53,115 nt of DNA, taken from IMG/VR virus record IMGVR_UViG_3300017605_000209, positions 1-53,115 of that record. One strand, written 5' to 3'. The notes beneath the pieces are model-generated. The model saw only the letters and a program-made list of their open reading frames with translations. It was not told where the DNA came from and made no database searches. Source of the DNA: a virus. Of this stretch, positions 27,874 to 37,322 are shown one piece after another. The translations under genes were made by a program, and so were the position numbers. Numbering within the stretch: position 1 is the first letter of the stretch; each line of letters starts with the position of its first letter.

Positions 27874-28787
27874 TACTGTTCGTCCTTATTAGAGAATAAC
27901 GCTTTGAGCCCTAGTAGTGGGGCACCTGAGGCCATGATGTTGCGAGTCTTACCGGCCATCGCTGGATTGAAGGCCGCAAATTTCGATCTGATGTTTCTTG
28001 GGTCGAGTACCATAAAGGAAGGTTCCCCTGCACCTTCAGTAAAGTTTGAATACTGAAGTGAGTCGTATCCAGCTTTTCTTAGTAGATCTCTAACATCAGA
28101 TGCAAACGTACTGGAAGGCCCGCCATTATTAGCTTGTATATCTTTTAATGCTAATTCATAGATGGCTTTGATGGTTTCAGGATCATTTGTTGATTGTTCA
28201 TATCCAGGTCTTATTCTAAATGGTACACCCGCATAATTTTTATCAGCACTTCCATAAGTATTTACCCAATGACTAGGACTGGTCCAAAGACCGACATCAC
28301 GTGTATCTAACGTTTGATCCATCTTAACTTGAAGAGGCATAATACGTGCGCCAGGTCCAAAGCGGCCGTTAGATCCTTTTGTCATCGTTGTATTTACGGC
28401 TGTGTTTGCTGTATCTGCCCGTGGTGTAACATGAATACCAAGGTCGGAAATTGCAGGGTCAAACTCAGTGAAGTCAGCACGGGTACCATGATACATAGGA
28501 TTGGTGAACCCCTGTTCAGCGGCACGGCCCATACGTGAAGCTTCGTCCATTGCTAGAGCTTCACCAGTCTTAAGGCCCTTGAGACCTTTAAGAGCTAAAC
28601 CAGCACCAGCTAGAGGCATGGCTGCACCGGCAACATCAGTTACACCAATATCTGCCGGATCTGGAGTGACCCCCGGAGAGATAAGCTTAGCAATACCTCC
28701 CAAGATTGGATGGTCGGTAAACCACTGCTCATAGGGAGAGGGTGCAATGCTTTGAGCTTTCTTTAAAGCGTCTAAAGGTCCAGGCAT
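27873..28787 (-). CDS. ADP-ribosyltransferase-like protein, probably injected
   Basis: A 304-residue protein. After an MPGPLD N-terminus and an Ala/Gly-rich stretch (about 50-80), the ART-like core begins: PMYHGT at 98-102 with H100, ADFTEFDP, GIHVTP, and near 235-277 the pattern AGYDSLQYSNFTEGAGEPSF followed by VLDPRNIRSKF. This matches ADP-ribosyltransferase domains I recall from phage polyvalent proteins: histidine, a second-strand residue, and a glutamate-bearing loop. It would transfer ADP-ribose from NAD to a host target. The late position beside ejection proteins suggests packaging, as for T4 Alt. Confidence 0.7.
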   Translation of the reverse strand: MPGPLDALKKAQSIAPSPYEQWFTDHPILGGIAKLISPGVTPDPADIGVTDVAGAAMPLAGAGLALKGLKGLKTGEALAMDEASRMGRAAEQGFTNPMYHGTRADFTEFDPAISDLGIHVTPRADTANTAVNTTMTKGSNGRFGPGARIMPLQVKMDQTLDTRDVGLWTSPSHWVNTYGSADKNYAGVPFRIRPGYEQSTNDPETIKAIYELALKDIQANNGGPSSTFASDVRDLLRKAGYDSLQYSNFTEGAGEPSFMVLDPRNIRSKFAAFNPAMAGKTRNIMASGAPLLGLKALFSNKDEQ

Positions 28788-28793
28788 TATTGT

Positions 28794-29273
28794 TTAGGCA
28801 AGGAATTGGACAGCGCGGTCGAGCCATCCATTGAGGAATTTAAGCTGCGATGGGTTTTTACTGACAATGGACCCGATCATCTTGACACGAAGGGCTACCA
28901 AGCAGTTGTTAACATCGTCAGAATGCAGTCTGTCAATGGCCGCAAAGGTTTCTGGGCCTAGAATGCCGTCCTGAGGGACTCCAACGATTTCCTGAAGCTT
29001 TTTGATAGCGACGTAGGGACCGGAATTTACACCGAAATCCACTAGTTGGGCCTTGAGCTTACTGTCCTTAATCTTGTCGAAACCTGGTGTCTTGACATAC
29101 TTGGTTTCGTAAATAGCTCTAGCCTCGTCCTCGGTCACTTTACCGTCAGCCCATGCTTCTGGATTAGCTTTCTCGGAGATACCATAATTGGTACGTCCAC
29201 CCCTATCGTTGGGATCGTTGCTGAAGCCACCTTCGGTTTTCAATACGTTGTCGATGATCTGTTTTTCGTCCAT
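28794..29273 (-). CDS. Endolysin (GH108-type muramidase)
   Basis: A 159-residue lysozyme-like protein with the GH108 catalytic signature TEGGFSNDPNDRGGRTNYGI (E14) at the N-terminus and the family's C-terminal peptidoglycan-binding region (QEIVGVPQDGILGPETFAAI). It would cut peptidoglycan glycan strands at lysis. There is no signal peptide, so it needs the holin encoded just upstream. GH108 lysins are typical of phages of Gram-negative bacteria. Confidence 0.9.
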   Translation of the reverse strand: MDEKQIIDNVLKTEGGFSNDPNDRGGRTNYGISEKANPEAWADGKVTEDEARAIYETKYVKTPGFDKIKDSKLKAQLVDFGVNSGPYVAIKKLQEIVGVPQDGILGPETFAAIDRLHSDDVNNCLVALRVKMIGSIVSKNPSQLKFLNGWLDRAVQFLA

Positions 29274-29285
29274 TGTCCGTCTCCG

Positions 29286-29555
29286 TTAGTCGAGTTTGCC
29301 TTTTACGTACGAGATGTCTGATCGAATGTCGTTTAGGGTCGCGGCTTGTTCTTTAAGTGATGCTGCCTGAGCATCCCCATTTAACACTATCTTATCGAGA
29401 GCCATTTGGACATGCTCAAGATGGTTGTTGGCTAGCTGTTTGATCGGCCCTTTTTCGTGTGTCATCAAGATAATTACAACAACAAGTAGGGCACAAATGC
29501 CAAGCGGCGTCATACTATTTGCAGCTTGGAGCAAGGTAGTAATGATAGTGAACAT
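29286..29555 (-). CDS. Probable holin
   Basis: An 89-residue protein with one N-terminal hydrophobic helix (PLGICALLVVVIILM at about 17-31) followed by a charged, coiled-coil-like tail (DKIVLNGDAQAASLKEQAAT). Its place directly before the endolysin gene supports the holin call. Only one clear membrane helix is visible, so it would be a class III-like holin. No spanin pair was recognised beside it. Confidence 0.68.
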   Translation of the reverse strand: MFTIITTLLQAANSMTPLGICALLVVVIILMTHEKGPIKQLANNHLEHVQMALDKIVLNGDAQAASLKEQAATLNDIRSDISYVKGKLD

Positions 29556-29556
29556 T

Positions 29557-32331
29557 CTAACGTCTCCGAAATACTAGGTCGGGTTCATTGGGTGTTTCTG
29601 CGGCTGGTGTTTCGTCAGCAGACAGAGCAGCCTTACCCATACCTAGAATACTAGCTAGGTCTTTTGCAACGCCGGGGACCGCACCACGAGGGACAGACGC
29701 CGAGATTGAGGGATCAAGGAACGATGCTCCGAATTTGCCCCATTCTGTCAGGGGTTCCGCTGTCGGTAGAGGTAGAGAATATGCTGCTTCGTTGATGACA
29801 CCAGAAATGGGTGATTTACCCTTTCTCGCTGCTTGTCCCATTGCGAAGCCTAATCCTGCGGGTAACGAGTATTGTCCTCCAAAGTTGGTAACGTATTTTC
29901 GTACTGTTTTTGCGGTTTCTGGGTCTAGTTGTGAGCCTAATGCTGCGCTTCCTGCACCAACGGCACCACCAATACCCTGTTGAACGAGCTGTGTTTTAAT
30001 TGGATCTGGAACATCACGGCCAGCTTGTGCTAGAAACCCAAGCCCTGGAACTCTCTGAGCACCCTGCTCTAGAATGTTCGTGGTGGTACGTTTAAATGGG
30101 AACATCAACTGAATCAATGGTGAAGCTTTTCCACCTTCAGTTGTTGCTTTACCGATTCGTACGATGTTTCGGCCTAGAGCACTTTCTGGTTCTGAAGTCA
30201 GGGTAATGACTCGTGCTTCATCGGCAGTAAAACCTGCACGTTGTAAAATGTTTCTTGCTGCGATGTCTCCGGCCGTCATAAGCTGGCCAGGTCGTGCCAT
30301 TAGGCGCTGAAACGCATTGGCATCCGCACCGAGAGCCACACCTTCTGCACGGCCGATCGCAGTCTGTGCTTCTTCCAGTGAGCGGGCGTTCAAGTGCTCT
30401 CTCAAGAAGTTTGCTGGCGTCAGTTCTTTTAGAGCAGCCCATCCTCTGGCATCTCCTGAGAGACCCTTTTCGATGGATGCCATGATAGCGGAGCCGTATG
30501 GTCCAGCAAAAGCGTTAGCTGAAAGGCCCGTAAGGTCAGACAGATAATTGAAACGCTGCACTTGAGGCAATTCATGGTAAATTGCTCTCGCCTTATCTGC
30601 AAGCGATCCAGGAGATTTCTCAATCGCACTGGCAACCTCCGGTCTTACACCGAGTTTCATCAGGTTAGGCGCTGCGGCACCAACGGCTGCACCAAATGCT
30701 GCCGATTGAAGCTTATTGTCGAATGGGTCGGTAGCTGCACCAGCAAGCGCACCTCCGGCACCGAGGCCCAAGCGAGCCAAGAGGACAGGATCGATAGCAC
30801 CTTTTTGTTCGTCAGACAGCTTTTGCAGTCGATCAACGATACCAAGCTGTTCTTTAACCCAATCAGGTGTTTCTGGGGCTACTGGCGATTCTGGAGTTGC
30901 CGGTGGAGGTTCAGCAATATGGAACTGCTCTCTAGCTTTTAGGGCCGCTTCATCTTGATCAGCAATTCTTAGAGCTTCCTGATGGGCTGCAAGTTCTGCT
31001 TCTGATGCTGCCTTAGCTGCCGCTACAGAGTCTGCCGTCACTGGACCTGCGGCTTGCGGACCTTTGCCCGGAGCATATGGACCAATAACTTTTCCAGCTT
31101 CACCTTCTGCTGCTGGAAGTTTGCCTAGCTGCCGTAAATGGGCTTCACGAGCAAGCTCAGCAGATGGGATTTCCCCTGCTGTTGCTGCATCCTTAGCCAA
31201 TCTATAGTTCTGGCCAGTTGCACCCTGAGGCGTCTTGAAGAACTTCAGGAGGTTGTCTAGTGGGGATTCGGCTGCAGTAGCTCCTGCAGGAATTCCTGCT
31301 GCTGCCGATGGAGTCGGTGACACTTCTGGGGTTTGTGGGACAACTGGTGCTGGTGGAGCTTTTGGTGCTGGACGCTCATCAAACGACTGGCCCATAGACA
31401 CACGTTCACCCTCAGGTCCAACAGCCGATAGGGACTCGCTGAATCTGGGATCACCAGGAACAAGTCCTTCGCGTGCTGCTTGGATCTTTGCGTAACGGTC
31501 AGCATTTTCCTGAGCCAAACGATCAGTTTCTGCAGCCTTTTCAGCCTCAGCAGCTTCTTTAGCCATGACCTTCTGGACGCGGCCAGATGCTGACGCGGGG
31601 GTACCAGTAATAGGAATTCTCCCACTATACGGGTAGGTCCCTTCTGGCACACCGGATGGACGGAAGTTTCCGCCCTTTCCACCAATCTTTGTGCCCTTCT
31701 CTATAATATCTGTTGGGTTACCACGAGCATCCAGAATGGTCTGTGCTGTCGGTACAACTTCATAAGTGGCGGGTGGAATGGCATTAGCACGGTTAGCCTT
31801 CCATGCTTCGTAGGATGCTTTGTCAGCAAACTTTGGTACGTCGGATTCGGCTGCTTTCGCTGCTCCACCGAGACCAAGAAACTTACCGAGAACACCACCG
31901 AGCACACCACCTGTAGCTGCAGATGTACCAATCGCAGCAGGGTCTAGTGGCTTACCTTCACCGAGGACTTCACGGGCTGCTGTGCCACCACCAGCGTAGA
32001 GAGCACCTCTAGCTGCTGAAAGGGCAGGCTTACCCGCTTGGAAGATCTTGGATAGAGGAATAGCTGATAGGCCAGCTTCTGTGGCCACGCGAGAAAATGA
32101 AGGTTTTGAACCTTCAATAAGTTCTGCAGCTAGCTCGCCTGCACCACCGATTGCGGCACCAGGAAAACCACCTTCTGCACCAAGGATTCCAGCAAGCGCA
32201 CGAGTACCCATGCCACCAACGCCACGAATCCCGCCTAGGCGATCCCAAAAGGATGGGGCCGCTGCAGCAGGCTGTTCCGCTGGTGACTGATCTGGTTCGT
32301 CGTCTACTAGATAAAACTTTTTATCAGGCAT
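29557..32331 (-). CDS. Large internal virion/ejection protein
   Basis: A 924-residue protein, the largest of the ejection group. It has an acidic start (FYLVDDEPDQSP), Gly/Ala-rich membrane-active segments (GGFPGAAIGGAGELAAELI; AATGGVLGGVLGKFLGLGG), a long Pro/Ala-rich disordered centre, and a C-terminal helical domain (LSANAFAGPYGSAIMASIEK). This layout fits proteins that leave the virion and form a channel in the host envelope, like P22 gp16 or T7 gp16. No lytic transglycosylase motif was recognised. It follows the 294-residue gene with a stop-start overlap. Confidence 0.68.
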   Translation of the reverse strand: MPDKKFYLVDDEPDQSPAEQPAAAAPSFWDRLGGIRGVGGMGTRALAGILGAEGGFPGAAIGGAGELAAELIEGSKPSFSRVATEAGLSAIPLSKIFQAGKPALSAARGALYAGGGTAAREVLGEGKPLDPAAIGTSAATGGVLGGVLGKFLGLGGAAKAAESDVPKFADKASYEAWKANRANAIPPATYEVVPTAQTILDARGNPTDIIEKGTKIGGKGGNFRPSGVPEGTYPYSGRIPITGTPASASGRVQKVMAKEAAEAEKAAETDRLAQENADRYAKIQAAREGLVPGDPRFSESLSAVGPEGERVSMGQSFDERPAPKAPPAPVVPQTPEVSPTPSAAAGIPAGATAAESPLDNLLKFFKTPQGATGQNYRLAKDAATAGEIPSAELAREAHLRQLGKLPAAEGEAGKVIGPYAPGKGPQAAGPVTADSVAAAKAASEAELAAHQEALRIADQDEAALKAREQFHIAEPPPATPESPVAPETPDWVKEQLGIVDRLQKLSDEQKGAIDPVLLARLGLGAGGALAGAATDPFDNKLQSAAFGAAVGAAAPNLMKLGVRPEVASAIEKSPGSLADKARAIYHELPQVQRFNYLSDLTGLSANAFAGPYGSAIMASIEKGLSGDARGWAALKELTPANFLREHLNARSLEEAQTAIGRAEGVALGADANAFQRLMARPGQLMTAGDIAARNILQRAGFTADEARVITLTSEPESALGRNIVRIGKATTEGGKASPLIQLMFPFKRTTTNILEQGAQRVPGLGFLAQAGRDVPDPIKTQLVQQGIGGAVGAGSAALGSQLDPETAKTVRKYVTNFGGQYSLPAGLGFAMGQAARKGKSPISGVINEAAYSLPLPTAEPLTEWGKFGASFLDPSISASVPRGAVPGVAKDLASILGMGKAALSADETPAAETPNEPDLVFRRR

Positions 32332-33215
32332 TAGAAATCTCGGCCACGTAGAATGTTGAGAAGATCCCGAAGCTGATCGGCTTCACCTGGATCTAGCTGG
32401 TCTCCCCCGACGCGAGCAAGAATTTGAGCGAATGGAAGTCCTGCTACCTTTTGGTTGCTAACGACCTGATGTGCCAAGTCCTTAACACCGTTGGAAGCCG
32501 GATGCTGATTGAAAATGTCGGCAACAAGCTGATCGACCTTGGCCTGCTTGGATTGAGAAGCACCAGTAAAGCTGCTGAATAGGCCGCTCTTTGCTGTCTG
32601 TAGTTCTTCGCGGGCTTTTGCTAGCTGGCTCATAAGGGTTGCAGAGACTGGATCTTTCTCTGGACTGCCACGATGCACTGAGCCAAGACCAGCAATAGAT
32701 ACTGTATCACCAGCTTGCAGTCCTGAGCCTTGGCCACCAAGAAGTCCCATGAAGCTCTCGTAGGGCTTCTGGTTGACCTTAGCAACTTCAAGATCACCGG
32801 CTGCTTTTGCACGGGCTGCTGCCACGGCTGCGTTACCTGGAGCGTTGATCTTTGCCTGTTCAGTTGCGCGGGCATACTGACCGGCTTGGGCTGCTGGCAT
32901 GTCTGATGGCTGTCCAAAACCTGCTGTTACGGCTCTGCGCTGCGCATCCTCAAATTCTTCCAGACCGGGACGTTGCCGTTCGATCGGAGTTTTAGAAATC
33001 TTATCGCCGTATTGATTAGCTAAACCCTGAAATGCTGCCGCCGATGGATCTCCAGCACGCTCATATGTTTTGGCGCGGGTGGCTGCTTCATCCTGTAGCT
33101 GTTGCAAAAGGGCATAACGCTGTAGTTCTGGGCTCATACCTTCTGGTACTTCAATATCTGAGCCAGGAACCTGTCTGCGAAGCCCGTTAAGAGGAGAATT
33201 GTAATCGAATGGCAT
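32331..33215 (-). CDS. Ejection-type internal virion protein
   Basis: A 294-residue, Ala/Gln-rich, mainly helical protein (GNAAVAAARAKAAGDLEVAK; LMSQLAKAREELQTAKSGLF). It is placed between the other ejection-type proteins. The composition and operon position fit an injected or internal virion protein. No enzymatic motif is visible. Confidence 0.6.
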   Translation of the reverse strand: MPFDYNSPLNGLRRQVPGSDIEVPEGMSPELQRYALLQQLQDEAATRAKTYERAGDPSAAAFQGLANQYGDKISKTPIERQRPGLEEFEDAQRRAVTAGFGQPSDMPAAQAGQYARATEQAKINAPGNAAVAAARAKAAGDLEVAKVNQKPYESFMGLLGGQGSGLQAGDTVSIAGLGSVHRGSPEKDPVSATLMSQLAKAREELQTAKSGLFSSFTGASQSKQAKVDQLVADIFNQHPASNGVKDLAHQVVSNQKVAGLPFAQILARVGGDQLDPGEADQLRDLLNILRGRDF

Positions 33216-33224
33216 TTTCTTTCC

Positions 33225-33671
33225 TTAGCTATTTGGGTAGTAAGCGTTGCGCCGTGGTCCAACGTTATTTTCCTGATCGATATTCTGGACGTTGGCAATA
33301 CGTTCGCGGCGTTTTCGTTCCATTGTATCTGATTGCTTTAGACCTTGGAGGGCTGGATTAAAAAATGAATCAATTCCAACGCCTTCACCAGTTTTGTTAT
33401 CATACTCTTCATGGTAACTGGAAGGCGTACCAAATTTCGATACATCCATATGCATACCACCAGGCTTAGAAGCACCAGCGGCATCAAACCAATTTCCCCA
33501 GCCGGTACCAATAAAAGGGTCAAACTGGGTGTTTCCCTGCGGTACAGCTACTTCTGGTGCGCCTTCTGGAACCATCCATCGAGGATTAAAAGCCGGATTC
33601 AAGTTTTGGTTTCGTAGCTGTTGATTCGGGGACCAACCAAGAAGTCCTGCTAATGCTGTTTTAGGGTCCAT
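33225..33671 (-). CDS. Hypothetical virion protein
   Basis: A 148-residue, Asn/Gly/Pro-rich protein (NQQLRNQNLNPAFNPRWMVP). It has no hydrophobic helix and little predicted secondary structure. It sits between two ejection-type genes, so it is probably a structural accessory protein. Confidence 0.52.
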   Translation of the reverse strand: MDPKTALAGLLGWSPNQQLRNQNLNPAFNPRWMVPEGAPEVAVPQGNTQFDPFIGTGWGNWFDAAGASKPGGMHMDVSKFGTPSSYHEEYDNKTGEGVGIDSFFNPALQGLKQSDTMERKRRERIANVQNIDQENNVGPRRNAYYPNS

Positions 33672-33672
33672 G

Positions 33673-34500
33673 TTAGTAGTTGTAGCTTGAAAGCGAGTTT
33701 AGGATGCGATCTAGCTGAGCCTGCTGGAGAGACTGCTGTTGCAAGGCTCTCTGTGAGTTAGCAATCTGAGCAGAAATGTCCTGACCGCGTTGAGTAATCT
33801 GACCGCTGTACTGAGCTTCTTGAAGTTGTGCTGCAAGAGCATCGGCTGCTTGTTTGGCTGAGAGATCCTGACCACGCTGGCTGATTCCGCCTGTGAAGGA
33901 CAGTTCGGCCTGCTTCTCGGCAAGGTCCGCACGCTTCATGGCTGCATCACGTTCGGCTTCACCAAGCTGACGCTGGCCACCAGTAATGATATTTGAGGTA
34001 CCACGAAATTCACCACCTGAGCCAAGCATTCCTCGGCCACCAAGGGATGAACGGAGTGCTGTTAGGGCACCCTGGGTGTTCAATCCAATATCGTCTTTTG
34101 CTCGCCCGAGTGCCGCGTTTTGTGCCGCTGACACGTCTGGACTAGCGAATGCAACAGGAGGAGGCAAATTAGCTGCAGCGCCTGTCCCACCGGGATTAAA
34201 TACACCTGTACCAAATGAGCCACTTCCGCCTCCCATCGTTACGGTCGCTGGATAACCAGAGCCGGTTGAACTAGAGGACCCAGAGGAAGTCGTGGATGAT
34301 GTATTTGGGGCTAGTGCGTTAGGCTGATATGACTGCAGCGTCTTTAGGGCTGAGCCACCAGCAGTACCAGCCGCTTGTCCAGCAACTTCTGCGTTATGAA
34401 CCTTTTGAGCATCCATGGCAGCATACCATTGTGGCGTATACATATCGTACTTTACGCCATTAATGATCTGCGTGTTCATAGTTCTTGTTTCTTCGGCCAT
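33673..34500 (-). CDS. Ejection-type protein with Gln-rich repeats
   Basis: A 275-residue protein. The middle is Ser/Gly-rich and disordered; the C-terminal 120 residues form a long helix with a repeated unit, SQRGQDLSAKQAADALAAQL and TQRGQDISAQIANSQRALQQ. Such RGQDxSA repeats are familiar from podophage internal proteins. It probably packs inside the head or along the ejection path. Confidence 0.62.
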   Translation of the reverse strand: MAEETRTMNTQIINGVKYDMYTPQWYAAMDAQKVHNAEVAGQAAGTAGGSALKTLQSYQPNALAPNTSSTTSSGSSSSTGSGYPATVTMGGGSGSFGTGVFNPGGTGAAANLPPPVAFASPDVSAAQNAALGRAKDDIGLNTQGALTALRSSLGGRGMLGSGGEFRGTSNIITGGQRQLGEAERDAAMKRADLAEKQAELSFTGGISQRGQDLSAKQAADALAAQLQEAQYSGQITQRGQDISAQIANSQRALQQQSLQQAQLDRILNSLSSYNY

Positions 34501-34536
34501 TGAGTTAGATCTCCACTGCGCTGATAAATTACTGGA

Positions 34537-34908
34537 TTATAGTTGAATTCCGATTTCGCCTTCACCCTGAATTGTAAGCGAAGTTGAAGCTGATGCACCA
34601 CCGACCAAGAAGTCTGCTGGCAAAAGTGGCAAGATTCCGTACCAATCAACGAAGCTGTTAGCGGCTACAGCCATGTCATACCCCATGAATTCGGTACCGG
34701 CTGTGTTTGCACCAGTGGCACCAATATAAAGTCTGAAAGAAACCGCCGCACCTGTCTTGTTGACAATGCGGATATGCCTTAGAATGATTCTAAGATTGCT
34801 TCCAGAGCCACTGTTGGTACCCCCGGTAGTTGTACCAGGATTAAGGATATTCGTAGTATAGGTGTTAGTCAGGGCTAGAGGGCCGAACTTGAATGGTGCA
34901 TTTGTCAT
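34537..34908 (-). CDS. Beta-rich tail/decoration protein
   Basis: A 123-residue, Thr/Gly-rich beta protein. The stretch IRIVNKTGAAVSFRLYIGAT followed by MAVAANSFVDWYG resembles small beta-sandwich phage proteins that sit with tail fibres or on the capsid. It is grouped with two fibre-like genes. Confidence 0.52.
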   Translation of the reverse strand: MTNAPFKFGPLALTNTYTTNILNPGTTTGGTNSGSGSNLRIILRHIRIVNKTGAAVSFRLYIGATGANTAGTEFMGYDMAVAANSFVDWYGILPLLPADFLVGGASASTSLTIQGEGEIGIQL

Positions 34909-34911
34909 GGT

Positions 34912-35904
34912 TTACGTCTGTCTCCAGCTTGTAACACGAACAATAGGAGCAAAGTTGGGTACTCCTGAGTTCTCTGTGCCTACGACGAATCCAACTTGGT
35001 TTGCCGTTAGGAAATCTGTTCGCCCAACTGAATGGATTGTCTGGAAGTCAACCCCATCAGAAGAGATGGAGCAAATTCTATTAACGTTATCGTCCGCGAT
35101 TCTCAGCCAGCGTGTAAATCCTGGAACGTGGTTAGTTGCTGTGTAGTCGGCGCTAAAGGTCGTCGCGTTGGTAAACTTGGTAGACCGTGCAATTAAGGTC
35201 TGAAGTCCAGCATCTGCAGCAAGGATGTCAAGGATTGCTAGCTTGCCACTGGCGGAATCACGAAAGCACAGCCCATAAGATTGGAAAGGCTTCATGATCA
35301 TGTTGGCTACCATGCGTACTGTGATTACATATGGGGCTGCTGGGGCTGTTTTAACGCGGGCTACAACGTTTGCTCCGGCTCCAGTTGCCCCGCCAGTAAG
35401 AACGACGCTAGTAACATCGTCTCTAATGGTACTGGTTCCTTGGTTTACCCAAGCAAAATCGCCATTGATTGGGGCGACAATATTTGCATACCGTACTTCA
35501 TCATCGTCATTAACATCAAGGCTGATTAACTGCCATTGAGTTCCATCGTAATACCACTCTGCGGCACTTTTTGGTCCGACTAGAATGGTCCCGCCTACGT
35601 TCGTGTTGAAGATCTTATTGCCTGCACTAGATGAACCACTGTTATGGGCAAAGTAAGCATTGACGGAGCTTACGTTCTTAAAGACCAAGCGTAGGCCGGT
35701 GACACCACCAGAGAAGCCTGTTACTGTCAGGTCTGAAGCACCGTTCCATTCAAGTAGGGTGTTATTTGAAATTCCTGGTGCCCAGTTGTTTTGGGTTCCA
35801 GTGCTGGTGCTTGTAACACGGGTAAAAAGCGCCGTATACGTCACTGTGGACGTAACAGACGCAATCTTCTCGTTGCCGTTTGTGTCGATAACTCTGATGC
35901 TCAT
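34912..35904 (-). CDS. Probable tail-fibre/receptor-binding protein
   Basis: A 330-residue beta-rich protein. About 35-125 is a module shared with the next gene upstream (LVFKNVSSVNAYFAHNSGSS, then EWYYDGTQWQLIS). From about 140 a jelly-roll domain follows (VITVRMVANMIMKPFQSYGL; STKFTNATTFSADY; RWLRIADDNVNRIC), of the lectin-like type that often binds sugars. It is likely part of the host-recognition apparatus. Its stop-start joint with the upstream gene supports joint expression. Confidence 0.6.
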   Translation of the reverse strand: MSIRVIDTNGNEKIASVTSTVTYTALFTRVTSTSTGTQNNWAPGISNNTLLEWNGASDLTVTGFSGGVTGLRLVFKNVSSVNAYFAHNSGSSSAGNKIFNTNVGGTILVGPKSAAEWYYDGTQWQLISLDVNDDDEVRYANIVAPINGDFAWVNQGTSTIRDDVTSVVLTGGATGAGANVVARVKTAPAAPYVITVRMVANMIMKPFQSYGLCFRDSASGKLAILDILAADAGLQTLIARSTKFTNATTFSADYTATNHVPGFTRWLRIADDNVNRICSISSDGVDFQTIHSVGRTDFLTANQVGFVVGTENSGVPNFAPIVRVTSWRQT

Positions 35905-36668
35905 TAGTCGATTACAATATTAAGTGACATACGAATAAGGTCACTAGTAGCCCAAGTAAATGGATGTGTTGCATCTACACCAGCGCCTGTTGAATCATAA
36001 GCGAGAAATCCACCTGATCCGAAAGATGAATAGGTTGCTGCAATTAGTCCTCCTGGTGTGCCTGAACTGTTGTCGTACACAAAAGCACCTGTTCCTGGAG
36101 TAATTACTGTTGATGGGGCCACTGGAGTAGAGAATTGCCAGAATCCTGTACCAAAAGTAGTTGTACTGCCCATTGATACGTTAATGAAAACTGAAAGTTC
36201 TCGATTAGTCAAAAAATACTGACCATTTAACGTTCCATTACCGATTGCTGGATTGGAGACACTGCCTGTCCATGTTACAGTATAGGCAATGGGGGCTCCT
36301 TGAGAATGTGAAATTAAACGCCATCGAGCAGTTGTTGCATCATATTGATATGTCGCTGCGCCTGAGCCTGCCGCAGCCGACGTAACCATACTTGTTGCAA
36401 GATTAATTAAACGATTGGCTGCTGAAGAACCTGCGTTTTGGTGTGCGAAGTCTACCTGACCGGCACCAATACTGACGATCGTTACTGTCTGGCCAGAGCG
36501 CCCAGCTACAAGTCCTCGGATCGTTGACAGAGAGGCATTGTTCATTCGGATTAGATCTGCGTTACCAAAATCAAGATTATCAATATTTCCTGTAGTGGTA
36601 ACTGTAGTTGCAGATACGGCTGGCGTTACGCGTAAACCACCCGATGCATCATGAACCGAAATGCCCAT
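35904..36668 (-). CDS. Probable tail-fibre protein
   Basis: A 254-residue Gly/Ser/Thr-rich beta protein. Its first 120 residues contain the module shared with its neighbour (GQVDFAHQNAGSSAANRLIN, then YQYDATTARWRLISH). The C-terminal part differs (FINVSMGSTTTFGTGFWQFS) and may be the receptor-facing tip. It resembles short fibre or spike accessory proteins. Confidence 0.58.
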   Translation of the reverse strand: MGISVHDASGGLRVTPAVSATTVTTTGNIDNLDFGNADLIRMNNASLSTIRGLVAGRSGQTVTIVSIGAGQVDFAHQNAGSSAANRLINLATSMVTSAAAGSGAATYQYDATTARWRLISHSQGAPIAYTVTWTGSVSNPAIGNGTLNGQYFLTNRELSVFINVSMGSTTTFGTGFWQFSTPVAPSTVITPGTGAFVYDNSSGTPGGLIAATYSSFGSGGFLAYDSTGAGVDATHPFTWATSDLIRMSLNIVID

Positions 36669-36670
36669 GT

Positions 36671-37018
36671 TTAGTCCTCGTCAATCACAAGCGTATCACC
36701 CGCAGCCATTGTCGTGTGGGTAATGATTCGAAGCGTTCCGTTATTGTTAATCTGCACAGTCACTACTGCTGAAACGGTGTCCTTATTATAAACTGATAGG
36801 GACTTTACCGTGCGGGTATGGCCTGATGCAGGGGCTGCAACTGCCGTTACTGCTGTAGTATTATTGGTTACTGTGTCGTTTTCACTGATGGTACTGATCG
36901 ATTGGTCAGAAGAAAGCACATCAATGTAGTGGGCTGTAATAGGAAGCTGGTTGGTTGTTACGGCACCATCAAGGGTAACTTCCAGAGACTTTAAGGTAGA
37001 ATCAAGATTGATTAGCAC
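36671..37018 (-). CDS. Beta-rich structural protein
   Basis: A 115-residue protein with SLEVTLDGAVTTNQLPITAH and LSVYNKDTVSAVVTVQINNN, ending in AGDTLVIDED. I recall similar small beta-sandwich proteins next to tail or head-fibre genes in other phages. Probably a minor virion component. Confidence 0.58.
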   Translation of the reverse strand: MLINLDSTLKSLEVTLDGAVTTNQLPITAHYIDVLSSDQSISTISENDTVTNNTTAVTAVAAPASGHTRTVKSLSVYNKDTVSAVVTVQINNNGTLRIITHTTMAAGDTLVIDED

Positions 37019-37019
37019 A

Positions 37020-37322
37020 CTAGACTCCTACCCAGACTCTGGTTGCGATGATAGCCATATTTACTGAGCCACCAGTGCCACTGCTGCCTGCACCCCCTAC
37101 AAGACACATTTCATCGTTTCCACCGCCAGAATCATCTGAAGGAAGAAAGATCGTGTTTTGGATAACCGTAGGTGTTTGCGTAGACACAGTTTGAATGTTT
37201 GTATCGAGGTTACGTACAGCTCGAAACAATGTTTCCAGCATTTCATCGATAGCTTCTACCTGATTAGGGGTAAGAGGCCATTTGATTCGCCGTTGCTGTG
37301 GTCTTAGTCGTGGTGCTGGCAT
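37020..37322 (-). CDS. Hypothetical tail-associated protein
   Basis: A 100-residue protein: a basic start (MPAPRLRPQQRRIKWPL), a helical segment (VEAIDEMLETLFRAVRNLDT), then a Gly/Ser-rich C-terminus. It overlaps the stabilisation-protein gene by one base. Function unknown, but its position points to the tail. Confidence 0.52.
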   Translation of the reverse strand: MPAPRLRPQQRRIKWPLTPNQVEAIDEMLETLFRAVRNLDTNIQTVSTQTPTVIQNTIFLPSDDSGGGNDEMCLVGGAGSSGTGGSVNMAIIATRVWVGV

